From CAZRKC01 sp964600665 (lineage in GTDB: Bacteria; Bacillota; SLNR01), in NCBI GenBank assembly GCA_964600665.1, contig CAZRKC010000014.1, positions 1 to 53,470 of the forward strand: a stretch of DNA of 53,470 bases. The letters are read 5' to 3'. Below the pieces are notes generated by a model. That model was not told where the DNA came from. It did no database searches and was given only the letters and a program-made list of their open reading frames with translations. Shown in pieces: positions 8,036 to 16,426 of the stretch. The position numbers and the translations under genes were made by a program. Numbering within the stretch: the first letter of the stretch is position 1; each line of letters begins with the position of its first letter.

Positions 8036-8370
8036 GCCTTCTCAGTGAATTGAACGCCCTCATCTCACCGCTTGTACCTGTGGAAACAGGCGTGTTTTCA
8101 GAGCCTGCACCGAATCGTTATTCTGTGATCACGCCAATGGTCGATGCTTTCGAACTTTATTCCGACAATTTACCTCGGTGCGAAACACAAGAAGCGCGGG
8201 TTTCTCTTTTTGACAAGGGGAATTACACGACTCTGAAAAACCAAATTGTCCGCATTCTGCTGGAAGCGGGATTCACGATAACTGACCGGCGGTACATCGG
8301 TTACGAGGATGACACCGGCTACCACCATTACGCCATTGATGTGGCAAACCATTATGAACGGGAGGAATAA
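8032..8370 (+). CDS. Tail terminator-like protein
   Basis: The product has 112 residues: MSLLSELNALISPLVPVETG, then VFSEPAPNRYSVI, and a HHYAIDVANHYER end. Its size, its place just before the major tail protein and its mixed alpha/beta pattern fit the tail terminator (gpU / DUF3168-like) role, capping the tail tube and stopping growth. I do not see a diagnostic motif, so the name rests on gene order and general pattern. It overlaps the gp10-like gene by 4 bases and has GGAGG just upstream. Confidence 0.6.
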   Translation: MSLLSELNALISPLVPVETGVFSEPAPNRYSVITPMVDAFELYSDNLPRCETQEARVSLFDKGNYTTLKNQIVRILLEAGFTITDRRYIGYEDDTGYHHYAIDVANHYEREE

Positions 8371-8373
8371 ACT

Positions 8374-8964
8374 ATGGCTACTATCGGGCTGGATAAGCTC
8401 TATTATGCAAAAATCACGGAAAGCGAGGACGGAGAAGAAACCTATGGTCTTCCGGCGCAGCTGGCCAAGGCTATGAAGGCTGATCTGTCCATCGAGATGG
8501 CTGAGGCGGTGCTCTACGCCGACGACGGCGCAGCGGAGGTTGTCAAAGATTTTAAGTCCGGTACGCTCTCCTTAGGTGTGGATGATATCGGCGTAACCGC
8601 CGCCCAGGATTTGACGGGCGCTATTACCGATGACAACGGTGTGCTGATCTCGGCCAGCGAAAACGCTGGTTTGCTGGTGGCGGTGGGTTTCCGTGCCATG
8701 AAGCCAGACGGTAAGTACCGGTATTTTTGGCTGTACAAAGTCAAGTTTGGCATCCCCGCCACCAACTTACAAACCAAGGGAGACTCCATCACCTTCTCCA
8801 CTCCCACGATTGAAGGTACGGTCATGCGGCGAAACAAAGTGGATGGCATGGGCAAGCACCCTTGGAAGGCTGAGGTCACCGAAGGCAGTGCGGGTGTTTC
8901 ATCCGCCACGATCACCGGTTGGTTCACAGAAGTCTATGAACCGGTCTACACACCGGAACCTTAG
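8374..8964 (+). CDS. Phage major tail protein (phi13 type)
   Basis: This is the 196-residue tail tube subunit. MATIGLDKLYYAKITESEDG followed by a GLPAQLAKAMKADLSIEM stretch is typical of the phi13-family major tail proteins of siphoviruses, which stack as hexamers to form the tube. GGGAGGAA lies upstream of the ATG. It is followed by the two-frame chaperone genes and the tape measure, the standard long-tail order. The C-terminus (TGWFTEVYEPVYTPEP) is short, without an extra Ig-like domain. Confidence 0.85.
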   Translation: MATIGLDKLYYAKITESEDGEETYGLPAQLAKAMKADLSIEMAEAVLYADDGAAEVVKDFKSGTLSLGVDDIGVTAAQDLTGAITDDNGVLISASENAGLLVAVGFRAMKPDGKYRYFWLYKVKFGIPATNLQTKGDSITFSTPTIEGTVMRRNKVDGMGKHPWKAEVTEGSAGVSSATITGWFTEVYEPVYTPEP

Positions 8965-8976
8965 GAGGAGTGAATT

Positions 8977-9363
8977 ATGGATAACGAGAGAAGCGCTGTT
9001 ATCAATATCGGTGGCACAGAATATGAACTCATTTTGACCACGAAGGCCACTAAAGCCATCGCGGGCCGGTACGGCGGGCTGGAAAACCTCGGCGTGAAGC
9101 TGATGAAAGCCGAAAACTTTGAACTTGCGCTGGAGGAGATCGTATGGCTAATCGCCTTACTGGCCAACCAGTCCATCCTCATCTATAACCTGAAGCATAA
9201 GGACACTCCCAAGGATCTGCTGACGGACGATGAGGTGGAACTATTGACCACACCGATGGAACTGGCGGATTACAAGACTGCCATTTCCGAGGCGATGTTC
9301 AAAGGCACAAAGCGTAACGTGGAAAGTGAGGAAGAAACTCCAAAAAACGGGGAAGCCGGATAA
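8977..9363 (+). CDS. Tail assembly chaperone, short form (gpG-like)
   Basis: This 128-residue protein (MDNERSAVINIGGTEYELIL onward) has the size, position and acidic helical character of lambda gpG-like tail chaperones, which hold the tape measure protein soluble while the tube polymerises around it. The zero-frame product ends at 9363. A slippery heptamer A AAA AAC at 9342-9348 is in the right phase to send some ribosomes into the -1 frame, giving the longer gpGT product. Confidence 0.8.
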   Translation: MDNERSAVINIGGTEYELILTTKATKAIAGRYGGLENLGVKLMKAENFELALEEIVWLIALLANQSILIYNLKHKDTPKDLLTDDEVELLTTPMELADYKTAISEAMFKGTKRNVESEEETPKNGEAG

Positions 9364-9551
9364 GCGACGAAGAGTTGTTTACCCGGCTTTTGTATTACGG
9401 CATCGTGCAGATGGGTATGAAGAAGGAGGATTTTTGGCTCATGCCCATCGGTTTGTTTCTCGATTTATGGGCTTGCCACAAGCAGTTTACGGGAATGGAG
9501 AAGCCCAAGCGGAACTGGACGATTGATGATGTAATTCCGCTGGATGTATAA
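8977..9551 (+). CDS. Tail assembly chaperone, -1 frameshift fusion (gpGT-like)
   Basis: The codons CCA AAA AAC GGG at 9340-9351 place a canonical A AAA AAC site in frame. After a -1 slip, reading resumes at CGG 9348 and continues through ISDEELFTRLLYYG, WLMPIGLFLDLWACHKQF and NWTIDDVIPLDV to TAA 9549-9551. The fusion would have about 191 residues. The extension has no good start codon with a binding site of its own, as expected for a frameshift product. The LYYGIVQMGMKKEDFW pattern matches the T domain of other phages. Confidence 0.8.
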
Positions 9552-9567
9552 AGGGAGGTGAGACGGC

Positions 9568-9594
9568 ATGGCGGATAATTTATCCGACTTCTAA
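9568..9594 (+). pseudogene. Detached first codons of the tape measure gene
   Basis: GGGAGGTGAG just upstream and ATG 9568 give M-A-D-N-L-S-D-F and then a stop. The first codons (ATG GCG GAT AAT TT) match the expected start of the tape measure gene, whose remainder begins again as GAT AAT TTC GGA at 13121. The tyrosine-recombinase element separates the two parts. The original phage site still carries the strong ribosome binding site but now yields only an 8-residue peptide. Confidence 0.8.
9574..9581 (+). repeat. 8-bp direct repeat at the left junction
   Basis: GATAATTT occurs here and again at 13121-13128, on either side of the inserted element. It lies in codons 3-5 of the tape measure gene (Asp-Asn-Phe). 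It is the most likely site of strand exchange during insertion. At the left end it is part of a 15-bp palindrome CGGATAATTTATCCG at 9572-9586. Confidence 0.7.
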
Positions 9595-9597
9595 GAT

Positions 9598-9637
9598 AAA
9601 TTATCATATCCCATATGTGTAGTTATCCTCCTTTCTC
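9598..9637. repeat. Left 40-bp terminal inverted repeat
   Basis: Bases 9598-9637 are the exact reverse complement of 13089-13128. Outside it, 16 bases (9582-9597) separate the repeat from the left GATAATTT, whereas at the right end the repeat runs straight into GATAATTT. A subterminal CTCGGATAATT at 9678-9688 has a mirrored partner at 13039-13049 at nearly equal distance (40 and 39 bases). These are probable recombinase binding sites. Confidence 0.9.
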
Positions 9638-9701
9638 TTTCGAGTTATTGTAAAATCAAATATTTTGTAATAATCTTCTCGGATAATTATTGCTGTACTG
9701 T

Positions 9702-9710
9702 TGCTATACT
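9702..9710 (+). promoter_or_regulatory. Extended -10 promoter candidate for the recombinase genes
   Basis: TGCTATACT at 9702-9710 fits an extended -10 element (TGN-TATACT) 55 bases before the first recombinase ATG. The sequence 17 bases further upstream is a poor -35. No other convincing promoter is seen between the left inverted repeat and the gene. Confidence 0.4.
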
Positions 9711-9764
9711 TGTCTTAAGGAATCGCATATGCATTCCAAAAAATATTCGAAAGGAGCAAGTATT

Positions 9765-11015
9765 ATGGACAACAGCACAAGTAATTATTGGCACACGCTA
9801 AAGACAGACTTTATGGACTACATCAAAAGCGGGAGAAATCACCCACGGGAGTACAAAAACTTCAGTAGATCGATAGACCTATTAGTGAATTATGCTATCG
9901 AAAATGATCATGTTGAGTACTCCCCAGAGATAGGTATGGATTTTTATGAATCCGAGAAAGAGCGTGGTTATAATGGTCAAACAACTTTGGACCGTCGCCG
10001 CAAGACTATTAGACATTTAAACGAACATCTTTATGGTAATAATTTTTGGCAGCGCAAACCACGTGATCTCCGGGTGTATCAAAAACGAGGTGTTAAGTTA
10101 CAGAGCCCCGAACAATTTCGCGAAGTTTTTGACCTATTCCTAGATTCAATAAGGAAAGAAGGCTTAAAGGAAGTCACTGTAGAACAATATCGCAACGCCT
10201 GCACAAAAATGATATTGGATTTTGTTGAACAAGGAGCCGATGAGTGGAATGAAATTGATGCAAAGATTCTCATTAACTCCTATTTGCGCTCAACAAACAA
10301 ATATCACTTCGTGCCTTATGCAAAACGACTGTTTAGATTCTTATTGAGTACAGATATCATAACAACGGATTACACTGGTATTTTGCCAGCACCATCAAAA
10401 CGACGATTAATCCCCTCAGTTTATACTGAAGCAGAAGTTCAACAATTATTGAATAGCGTAGAGATCTTCACACCTCAAGGAAAACGTGACTATGCCATTA
10501 TTCTGATGGCCGTTCGACTTGGTCTGAGAGCTTCTGACATCCGACTTTTATGCTTTGAAAATATCGACTTCCAAAATGCTACCGTAGAATTCACGCAACT
10601 AAAAACCTCGGTGGATCATAAGTTGTCTTTACCTAGCGAGGTCTCTAAAGCTCTTAACAATTACATTAGTTGTGGGCGTGAAGAATCTGAAGAACCGTAT
10701 TTATTTTTGGATGGATACGGGCATCCATTAGGTAGACATAGTATTTCTGATATTGTTTCAAGGCACTTTGTGAAATCTGGTATTAATTTTGGTGATCGAC
10801 ATCATGGACCTCATTCGCTGAGAATGACTTTTGCCAGTCAGTTAATTTCGGAAAGTGTGCCTTATGAAGTAGTTCGAACTCTTTTAGGCCATGTCAATCC
10901 TGAATCCACTCGCCATTATGTGGAATATTCGATAGAAGGTTTGAGAACCTGTGCTCTTGAGATTCCATTGCCTAGTGGCTTGCTTGAAAAATACTTATCA
11001 GGCGAGGAGGTCTAA
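9765..11015 (+). CDS. RIT tyrosine recombinase, first gene
   Basis: The product is a 416-residue integrase-family recombinase that cuts and rejoins DNA through a tyrosine. The N-terminal 200 residues hold two SAM-like DNA-binding parts and the catalytic domain follows. Visible active-site residues are Arg255 (GLRASDI), Lys280, His350 and Arg353 (PHSLR), His376 (LLGH) and Tyr385 (TRHY). ATG 9765 was chosen because AAGGAG at 9751-9756 is 8 bases upstream; an in-frame TTG at 9690 has no such site. Three bases separate it from the second recombinase. It is longer than the other two, as in known trios. Confidence 0.85.
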   Translation: MDNSTSNYWHTLKTDFMDYIKSGRNHPREYKNFSRSIDLLVNYAIENDHVEYSPEIGMDFYESEKERGYNGQTTLDRRRKTIRHLNEHLYGNNFWQRKPRDLRVYQKRGVKLQSPEQFREVFDLFLDSIRKEGLKEVTVEQYRNACTKMILDFVEQGADEWNEIDAKILINSYLRSTNKYHFVPYAKRLFRFLLSTDIITTDYTGILPAPSKRRLIPSVYTEAEVQQLLNSVEIFTPQGKRDYAIILMAVRLGLRASDIRLLCFENIDFQNATVEFTQLKTSVDHKLSLPSEVSKALNNYISCGREESEEPYLFLDGYGHPLGRHSISDIVSRHFVKSGINFGDRHHGPHSLRMTFASQLISESVPYEVVRTLLGHVNPESTRHYVEYSIEGLRTCALEIPLPSGLLEKYLSGEEV

Positions 11016-11018
11016 AAG

Positions 11019-11993
11019 ATGGAAATCATTTTTAAAGGTGCGCTTTCACATGAAATGTACGAATACCTAGATTTACTACGTGCTGGAAAAAGAGATATAG
11101 AAAGCTATATCTCAACATTCAGGAGTCTTGATGATTATATGGTTAAATCAAAGATTCAAAAAAAATCTCTGGATGAGAATCTTGTGGGAGAATGGCTGAA
11201 TACGCTAACTGTTGCAGAAACCACAAGAAACTATATTATTAGCCGCATTCGAAAATTCTCTCAATATTTGACCGCAATAAATATTCCTACTTGTGAACCC
11301 GACTTATACAGAGCGTCGTCATCGCACATTAGTTATACTTTTACGGATGAAGAATTTGGCGCTATTATTGCTGTAGCAGACAACTTTAAGGCAAGCTATA
11401 CAAAGACTGAAACAGCTTATATTTTCCCGATCTTATTGCGTGTGCTTTACGGTTGCGGATTAAGAGTTGGAGAAGCAGTTGCCCTACAATGGCAAGATGT
11501 CGACCTTGACGCTGGTGTCATTACAATCAAGAAAGCAAAGAACAACAGGCAACGACGTGTCCCCATTAGCAACTCTCTCAGAGATTTACTGAGCCAGTAC
11601 CGTTGCCGTAGGTTTTCTGAATATAGCGACACCGAGTTCTTGTTTGGGAACTCTAGCAGAGATGGCACTCCATACCTTCCAGGGGCGTTCTGGTATTGGT
11701 TTGGCAAAGTTATACGTAAAGCAAATATTAGTAATGAGCGAAAAGAACCTTTTGAAAGGTGCATCTGTCCACATACTCTTAGACATTATTTCGCTTTCAA
11801 ATCATTTCAAAAGTCAGTGGCAGAAGGGCGTACTCTTGAAGAGACAGCACCATATTTATCCACATATTTAGGGCACGAATCATTCTATGGAACTGAAAAA
11901 TATCTGACCACTGATTATACTGTCTATCTGGATTCTCAAGATATTGTAGAAAAGGCTACGATATCTGTATTTCCGGAGGTGAACTTCGAATGA
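11019..11993 (+). CDS. RIT tyrosine recombinase, second gene
   Basis: This 324-residue tyrosine recombinase has Arg149 (GCGLRVGEA), Lys172 or Lys174 in the beta-hairpin, His252 and Arg255 (PHTLRHYFA), His286 (YLGHES) and the nucleophile Tyr295 (TEKY). The start follows GGCGAGGAGG about 8 bases upstream, inside the end of the first gene. Its stop overlaps the next start (ATGA), so the second and third proteins are translationally coupled. The set probably acts as a complex; how tasks divide among RIT proteins is not known to me. Confidence 0.85.
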   Translation: MEIIFKGALSHEMYEYLDLLRAGKRDIESYISTFRSLDDYMVKSKIQKKSLDENLVGEWLNTLTVAETTRNYIISRIRKFSQYLTAINIPTCEPDLYRASSSHISYTFTDEEFGAIIAVADNFKASYTKTETAYIFPILLRVLYGCGLRVGEAVALQWQDVDLDAGVITIKKAKNNRQRRVPISNSLRDLLSQYRCRRFSEYSDTEFLFGNSSRDGTPYLPGAFWYWFGKVIRKANISNERKEPFERCICPHTLRHYFAFKSFQKSVAEGRTLEETAPYLSTYLGHESFYGTEKYLTTDYTVYLDSQDIVEKATISVFPEVNFE

Positions 11994-13036
11994 ATAAAAA
12001 ATATGGCGAAGTTTTATTAATGCTTGAAGATTTCTTTACTAACTATCTTACAGATGTTAAAGGACTGAGCGATAACTCTATCACGGCATACCAATATGCG
12101 TTTCAGCTTTTGTTCCATTACCTATTAAGTGAAAGAGGTCTTCAACCAGATAAGGTGACATTTCAAGATTTATCTGGAGATACAATCGAATCTTTTTTAC
12201 TTTATCTTGTGAATGAGCGTGAATGCTCTGTAAAAACTAGAAATCTCAGACGTGCTGCTATAGTCTCATTCGCAAAATTCGCATCCAAAAGGTCGTTTTC
12301 TGCAGCCCTACCTTTCTATACAAGTATTTCGAAGGTTCCGAAAAAGAGAGAACCTAAAAAGCTTGGATTCAAACACCTCTCAAAAGAAGAAATTACAATC
12401 TTGTTGAAAATGCAAGACACCTCTAGATTGATTGGTCAGCGTGACGTAACGCTTCTAAGCTTGTTATATGCAACTGGTGCCCGTGCACAAGAACTTTGTG
12501 ACATTACCCTTGATGACATAACTTTAGGTTCACCAACAAAGATACGTTTAACTGGAAAAGGGAAGAAATCTCGTGTAGTTACAATCCCAGATAATTGTAC
12601 TGCTATTTTGAAACAGTACTTGAGAGTTAGAAATCTTGATCTCTTGTCTGAGACAACAAGAAATAGGCATTTGTTCTCAAGCCAGACTCACGAGCATATG
12701 AGTATCTCTTGTGTTGAGGGTATCGTTAAAAAATATGTCATCAAAGCAAAGGAACAGAATCCTCAACTTTTTAGGGAAAATAGCTACTCGCCACATTCAT
12801 TCAGACACTCGATTGCGGTTCATATGCTTGAGGCAGGAGATTCGCTTGTTGCCATAAAGGCTTTTCTAGGCCATTCAACCATTGCAACAACATGTATATA
12901 TGCAACAGTTACTCCGGAATTGGCAAATAGATACCTCGATGAGCGCGGTAAACCACTTCAAGATATTTCTACTATCAATACTCCGCCGCCACTATCGTTG
13001 GCAATGCCATTTTTGTTTAGAAAGAAAAGACCTTAA
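11990..13036 (+). CDS. RIT tyrosine recombinase, third gene
   Basis: This 348-residue, XerC/D-like tyrosine recombinase has Arg165 (ATGARAQEL), Lys190 (GKGKKSR), His269 and Arg272 (PHSFRHS), His295 (FLGHST) and Tyr304 (TCIYA). The GKGKK and ATGARAQEL strings are especially close to Xer-type integrases. It overlaps the second gene by 4 bases and ends 52 bases before the right terminal repeat. The C-terminal tail beyond the tyrosine (about 40 residues, ending MPFLFRKKRP) is basic and may contact DNA. Confidence 0.85.
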   Translation: MNKKYGEVLLMLEDFFTNYLTDVKGLSDNSITAYQYAFQLLFHYLLSERGLQPDKVTFQDLSGDTIESFLLYLVNERECSVKTRNLRRAAIVSFAKFASKRSFSAALPFYTSISKVPKKREPKKLGFKHLSKEEITILLKMQDTSRLIGQRDVTLLSLLYATGARAQELCDITLDDITLGSPTKIRLTGKGKKSRVVTIPDNCTAILKQYLRVRNLDLLSETTRNRHLFSSQTHEHMSISCVEGIVKKYVIKAKEQNPQLFRENSYSPHSFRHSIAVHMLEAGDSLVAIKAFLGHSTIATTCIYATVTPELANRYLDERGKPLQDISTINTPPPLSLAMPFLFRKKRP

Positions 13037-13088
13037 AAAATTATCCGAGGAATTCTTTATGGGTTCCCCGGTTTTTCTATGAATACGG

Positions 13089-13128
13089 GAGAAAGGAGGA
13101 TAACTACACATATGGGATATGATAATTT
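13089..13128. repeat. Right 40-bp terminal inverted repeat with outward start signals
   Basis: This is the exact reverse complement of 9598-9637. Read outward, it contains AAAGGAGGA (13092-13100) and ATG (13112-13114), and then enters the tape measure gene in frame. Both ends of the element therefore carry an outward ribosome binding site and start codon. At the left end the same signals point into the upstream phage genes on the - strand and produce no useful frame. Confidence 0.9.
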
Positions 13129-15559
13129 CGGACTAAAGATCGGCGTCGAGGGCGAGCGTGAGTTTAAGAAGGCGCTTTCGGACATCAACCAGAGCTTCAA
13201 GGTGCTGGGCTCAGAGATGCAGCTGGTCACCTCCCAGTTTGACAAGAACGACAAATCCGTTGGCGCCCTCTCCGTCCGCAACGCTGTTCTTAACAAAGAG
13301 ATAGAGGCTCAAAAAGAAAAGATCAACACCCTCAAGGCCGCGCTGGACAACGCGGCCTCTTCCTTTGGTGAGAACGACCGTCGCACTCAGAACTGGCAGA
13401 TCCAGCTGAACAAGGCGCAGGCCGAACTCAACGGTATGGAGCGTGAGCTTGAGGAGTCAGCAAAAGACGCGGATACTCTGGGCGATAAACTCACCGATTC
13501 GGGGAAAAGTGCCGAGGATGCGGGCGGCAGGTTTGAAAAGCTGGGTGGTATCCTCACGGGCATCGGGGTAGCCTTCGGTGCGGTCGTCGTCACTGCCGGA
13601 GTCGCTGCCATCAAGCTGAGCAAGGAAGTGGTGCAGCAATTTGGTGAATTGGAGCAAAACCTCGGCGGTTCGGAAGCGGTCTTTCAAAACTACGCCGACC
13701 GTATGCAGAAAATCGGTGAAGAAGCCTATAAAAACATGGGCGTATCGCAGTCGCAATATTTAGCGACCGCTAATAAAATGGGTGCACTGTTCCAAGGTTC
13801 GGGGCTTGATGTGCAAAAGTCGGCTGAACTCAGCGAAAAGGCTATGCAACGCGCGGCCGATATGGCCTCGGTGATGGGCATCAACATGCAGATGGCCTTG
13901 GATTCTGTAGCAGGTGCCGCTAAAGGCAACTTCACCATGATGGATAACCTCGGCGTCGCCATGAACGCTACATCCATCCAAGCCTACGCCGCCGCCAAGG
14001 GACTGGACTTCGTATGGGCTTCTGCTTCCAATGCTGAAAAGGCCGAAGTTGCCATGCAGATGTTCTTTGAGAATACCGAGCAATATGCAGGCAACTTCGC
14101 AAAGGAGTCCACCCAGACGGTCACCGGCTCTCTGGGACTGTTCCAGGCTGCGCTGGGTTCCTTTACAGGGGGACTCGGTAACGCCAACGCAGATATGATC
14201 AACCTAACCGAAAACCTGGTGGACGCATTCCAAGCTGTGGTTCAGAACATCGTGCCGGTACTGGAAAACATCGTGGCCGTGCTGCCGGCGGCGACCGGGG
14301 CAATCCTGTCTGCAATGGGTGATCTGCTTCCTATGTTGCTTGAAGTAGTCGCAAATATCTTCACTCAGGTTTTACAAACGATTTTTAATCTGCTGCCACA
14401 GCTTATTCCGGCGGCGGTGGATGCGGTCATGACCATCGTGGGGGCAATCATTGATAGCCTTCCGCTGCTGATCGGCGCGGCAGTGCAGTTGATAGCCGCA
14501 CTTGTGTCCGGCATCGGTGCTGCGTTACCGCGACTGATTCCGGCGTCTGTTCAAGCCGTCATAACCATTGTGCAGGGCTTGATTGAAAGTCTGCCGATGC
14601 TGCTGGAGGCGGCACTGCAGATCATCCTCGGGCTGGTGGATGGGATGCTGATCGCGCTGCCGGAACTCATAGCGGCGCTACCCACCATCATACTGGCGAT
14701 GGTGGACTTTTTTATGGAGTCCATTCCGCAGATCATCGACGCGGGTATTCAGCTGCTGACATCGCTGATTACCGCCCTCCCGGCCATCATCACCTCTGTG
14801 GTCGCAGCCATCCCCAAGATCATCGACAGTGTGATCAATGCGGTCATCGGTGCAATCCCACTCATCATCAACGCGGGTATCAAGCTGCTGGTGTCGCTGA
14901 CCCAAGCGTTGCCGCAGATTATTGTCGCTGTTGTTAAGGCCATTCCGCAGATTGTCAGCGGATTGGTGGACGCCATCATCGGGAACATCGACAAGATTAT
15001 CGTGGCAGGCGTCCAGTTGTTTGTGGCTCTGATTGAGAACTTGCCGACCATCATCGTGGAGATCGTCAAAGCCATCCCGCAAATCATCATTGGCATCGTG
15101 GAAGCCATCGGGAGCATGTCGTGGAAACTGGTAGAAGCCGGTGGAAACCTCATCAAGGGACTGTGGGAAGGCATCTCCAACGCCGCCGATTGGATTTGGG
15201 GAAAGATCAAAGGCTTCTTTTCCGGCATTGTGGACGGCATCAAGAATTTTTTTGGCATTCGCAGTCCCTCCACACTCTTGGCGGGGCTGGGCAAAAATAT
15301 GGGTGAAGGCATCGGTGTCGGGTTCGAGGACGCGATGGCCACGGTATCCAAAGATATGCAAAACGCAATACCTAACGATTTGGGGCTGGACGCTCGTTTC
15401 AATGTCAGTGGCGCGGTGAACGGACATAGCACATTGCCCGGTATGACTGGCACAACCATCCACCAGACCATATCGGTGGTGACACCCAAGGCACTCTCTG
15501 AAAAAGAGCTGGCACGGGAGTTTAAGAACCTCTCCCGCAAGCTGGCACTGGAATACTAA
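13112..15559 (+). CDS. Phage tail tape measure protein with element-derived start
   Basis: This is an 815-residue protein that sets tail length and helps DNA ejection. Residues 1 to about 140 are charged coiled coil (KALSDINQSFKVLGSEMQLV region). A glycine and alanine hydrophobic stretch lies near 148-170. Residues 380 to about 680 are many imperfect hydrophobic repeats of the type LP-II-VV-AIPQII-IV-AI, typical of siphovirus tape measures. The C-terminus has an IRSPSTLLAGLGKNMGEGI motif. The ATG at 13112 lies inside the inserted element's terminal repeat, with GGAGG 12 bases upstream. The native start is at 9568. Residues M-G-Y replace the likely original M-A. Confidence 0.88.
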   Translation: MGYDNFGLKIGVEGEREFKKALSDINQSFKVLGSEMQLVTSQFDKNDKSVGALSVRNAVLNKEIEAQKEKINTLKAALDNAASSFGENDRRTQNWQIQLNKAQAELNGMERELEESAKDADTLGDKLTDSGKSAEDAGGRFEKLGGILTGIGVAFGAVVVTAGVAAIKLSKEVVQQFGELEQNLGGSEAVFQNYADRMQKIGEEAYKNMGVSQSQYLATANKMGALFQGSGLDVQKSAELSEKAMQRAADMASVMGINMQMALDSVAGAAKGNFTMMDNLGVAMNATSIQAYAAAKGLDFVWASASNAEKAEVAMQMFFENTEQYAGNFAKESTQTVTGSLGLFQAALGSFTGGLGNANADMINLTENLVDAFQAVVQNIVPVLENIVAVLPAATGAILSAMGDLLPMLLEVVANIFTQVLQTIFNLLPQLIPAAVDAVMTIVGAIIDSLPLLIGAAVQLIAALVSGIGAALPRLIPASVQAVITIVQGLIESLPMLLEAALQIILGLVDGMLIALPELIAALPTIILAMVDFFMESIPQIIDAGIQLLTSLITALPAIITSVVAAIPKIIDSVINAVIGAIPLIINAGIKLLVSLTQALPQIIVAVVKAIPQIVSGLVDAIIGNIDKIIVAGVQLFVALIENLPTIIVEIVKAIPQIIIGIVEAIGSMSWKLVEAGGNLIKGLWEGISNAADWIWGKIKGFFSGIVDGIKNFFGIRSPSTLLAGLGKNMGEGIGVGFEDAMATVSKDMQNAIPNDLGLDARFNVSGAVNGHSTLPGMTGTTIHQTISVVTPKALSEKELAREFKNLSRKLALEY

Positions 15560-15572
15560 AGGAGGAACGGGC

Positions 15573-16424
15573 ATGGAACTAACCTACATTAACACGGCAG
15601 GTGAGCGGCTCACGCTCAAACAGGCGCGGCCCTTCTTCCTCGATAAGCTGGATGGAACGGGCTCCGCTCGCCAGAGCGTCAACACCTTCAAAGCGCCGGA
15701 TCAGGACGGCGCTTTTTATATATCCTCAACACTGGACATGCGCAACATCACGCTGGAGGGCACGGTCATTGCGAGCACTGTAGACGAAGCCTATGAGAAG
15801 CGAAAGCGATTCCTTCGCATCTTTACACCCAAGCAGCAAGGCACTCTGATCTATCGAAAGCGGCAGATCGCCTGCGTGGTGGAGGAAGCTGGTTTTGCGG
15901 CTTCGAGCCGTGAACGCGCACCGAAGTTCTTTGTCAGTCTGCTGTGCCCTTCTCCGTTTTTCGAGACACTTGAGGAGGTCCGCGAGGAACTGGCCATGTG
16001 GACACCTCTGTTCCATTTCGAGTTGGAGGTAATCGAAGGCGGCATGGAGTTCGGCGCAAGGCAGCCCAGTCAGATCATCACGGTGGACAACATCGGTGAT
16101 GTTCCCTGCGGCTGCCAGATTGTGTTCAAGACGCTAGGTACGGTCACAAATCCAGAGCTCATGAACGTGGACACCGGGGATTTGATGCGAGTGAACACAA
16201 CCATGGCTGCTGGCGAAGAGCTGCGGGTGTACACCCACTTTGCCGGTAAACGGGTGGTGCGCGTAACCGGTCAGACCCAAAGCAATGTCTTTTCGCAGAT
16301 GGATACCGATTCCACCTTTTTGCAGCTGGATACCGGACGCAACACACTGCGCTACAGCGCGGCGACCAACATGGATCTACTGGAAGTGAGCATCTACTAT
16401 CGCCCGCTTTTCCTGGGGGTGTGA
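15573..16424 (+). CDS. Distal tail protein (Dit-like)
   Basis: The product has 283 residues. MELTYINTAGERLTLKQARP and ISSTLDMRNITLEGTVIAST are typical of the siphovirus tail family (Sipho_tail, Dit N-terminal domain), which forms the hexameric hub between the tube and the baseplate. The C-terminal half has a galectin-like beta pattern. A GGAGGAACGGGC site precedes the ATG and the tape measure gene ends 14 bases earlier. This is the usual tape measure, Dit, Tal order. Confidence 0.82.
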   Translation: MELTYINTAGERLTLKQARPFFLDKLDGTGSARQSVNTFKAPDQDGAFYISSTLDMRNITLEGTVIASTVDEAYEKRKRFLRIFTPKQQGTLIYRKRQIACVVEEAGFAASSRERAPKFFVSLLCPSPFFETLEEVREELAMWTPLFHFELEVIEGGMEFGARQPSQIITVDNIGDVPCGCQIVFKTLGTVTNPELMNVDTGDLMRVNTTMAAGEELRVYTHFAGKRVVRVTGQTQSNVFSQMDTDSTFLQLDTGRNTLRYSAATNMDLLEVSIYYRPLFLGV

Positions 16425-16426
16425 AC

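Larger units (their letters stand above)
9582..13128 (+). mobile_element. RIT-type element with three tyrosine recombinases
   Basis: The element of about 3.55 kb lies between GATAATTT direct repeats, carries three adjacent same-strand tyrosine recombinases and has a perfect 40-bp terminal inverted repeat. This is the layout of recombinase-in-trio (RIT) elements. It is clearly richer in A and T than the surrounding phage genes. No passenger gene is present. All three recombinases keep the R-K-H-R-H-Y residues, so the element looks recent and possibly active. Tn554-type transposons also use three genes, but there the sizes differ and one protein is not a recombinase. Confidence 0.85.

Noticed and set aside
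9572..9605. Terminator formed by the AT-rich palindromes at the left element end
   Set aside because: The stems are almost pure A and T without a T run and are better explained as recombinase sites.
9582..13128. Tn554-type transposon
   Set aside because: Tn554 carries two recombinases plus a small TnpC and lacks long terminal inverted repeats; here all three proteins have full catalytic sets and the ends are inverted repeats.
14678..15574. Long - strand open frames opposite the tape measure gene
   Set aside because: They are mirror images of the repetitive hydrophobic region, have His- and Asp-rich or Met-rich low-complexity products and no binding sites.
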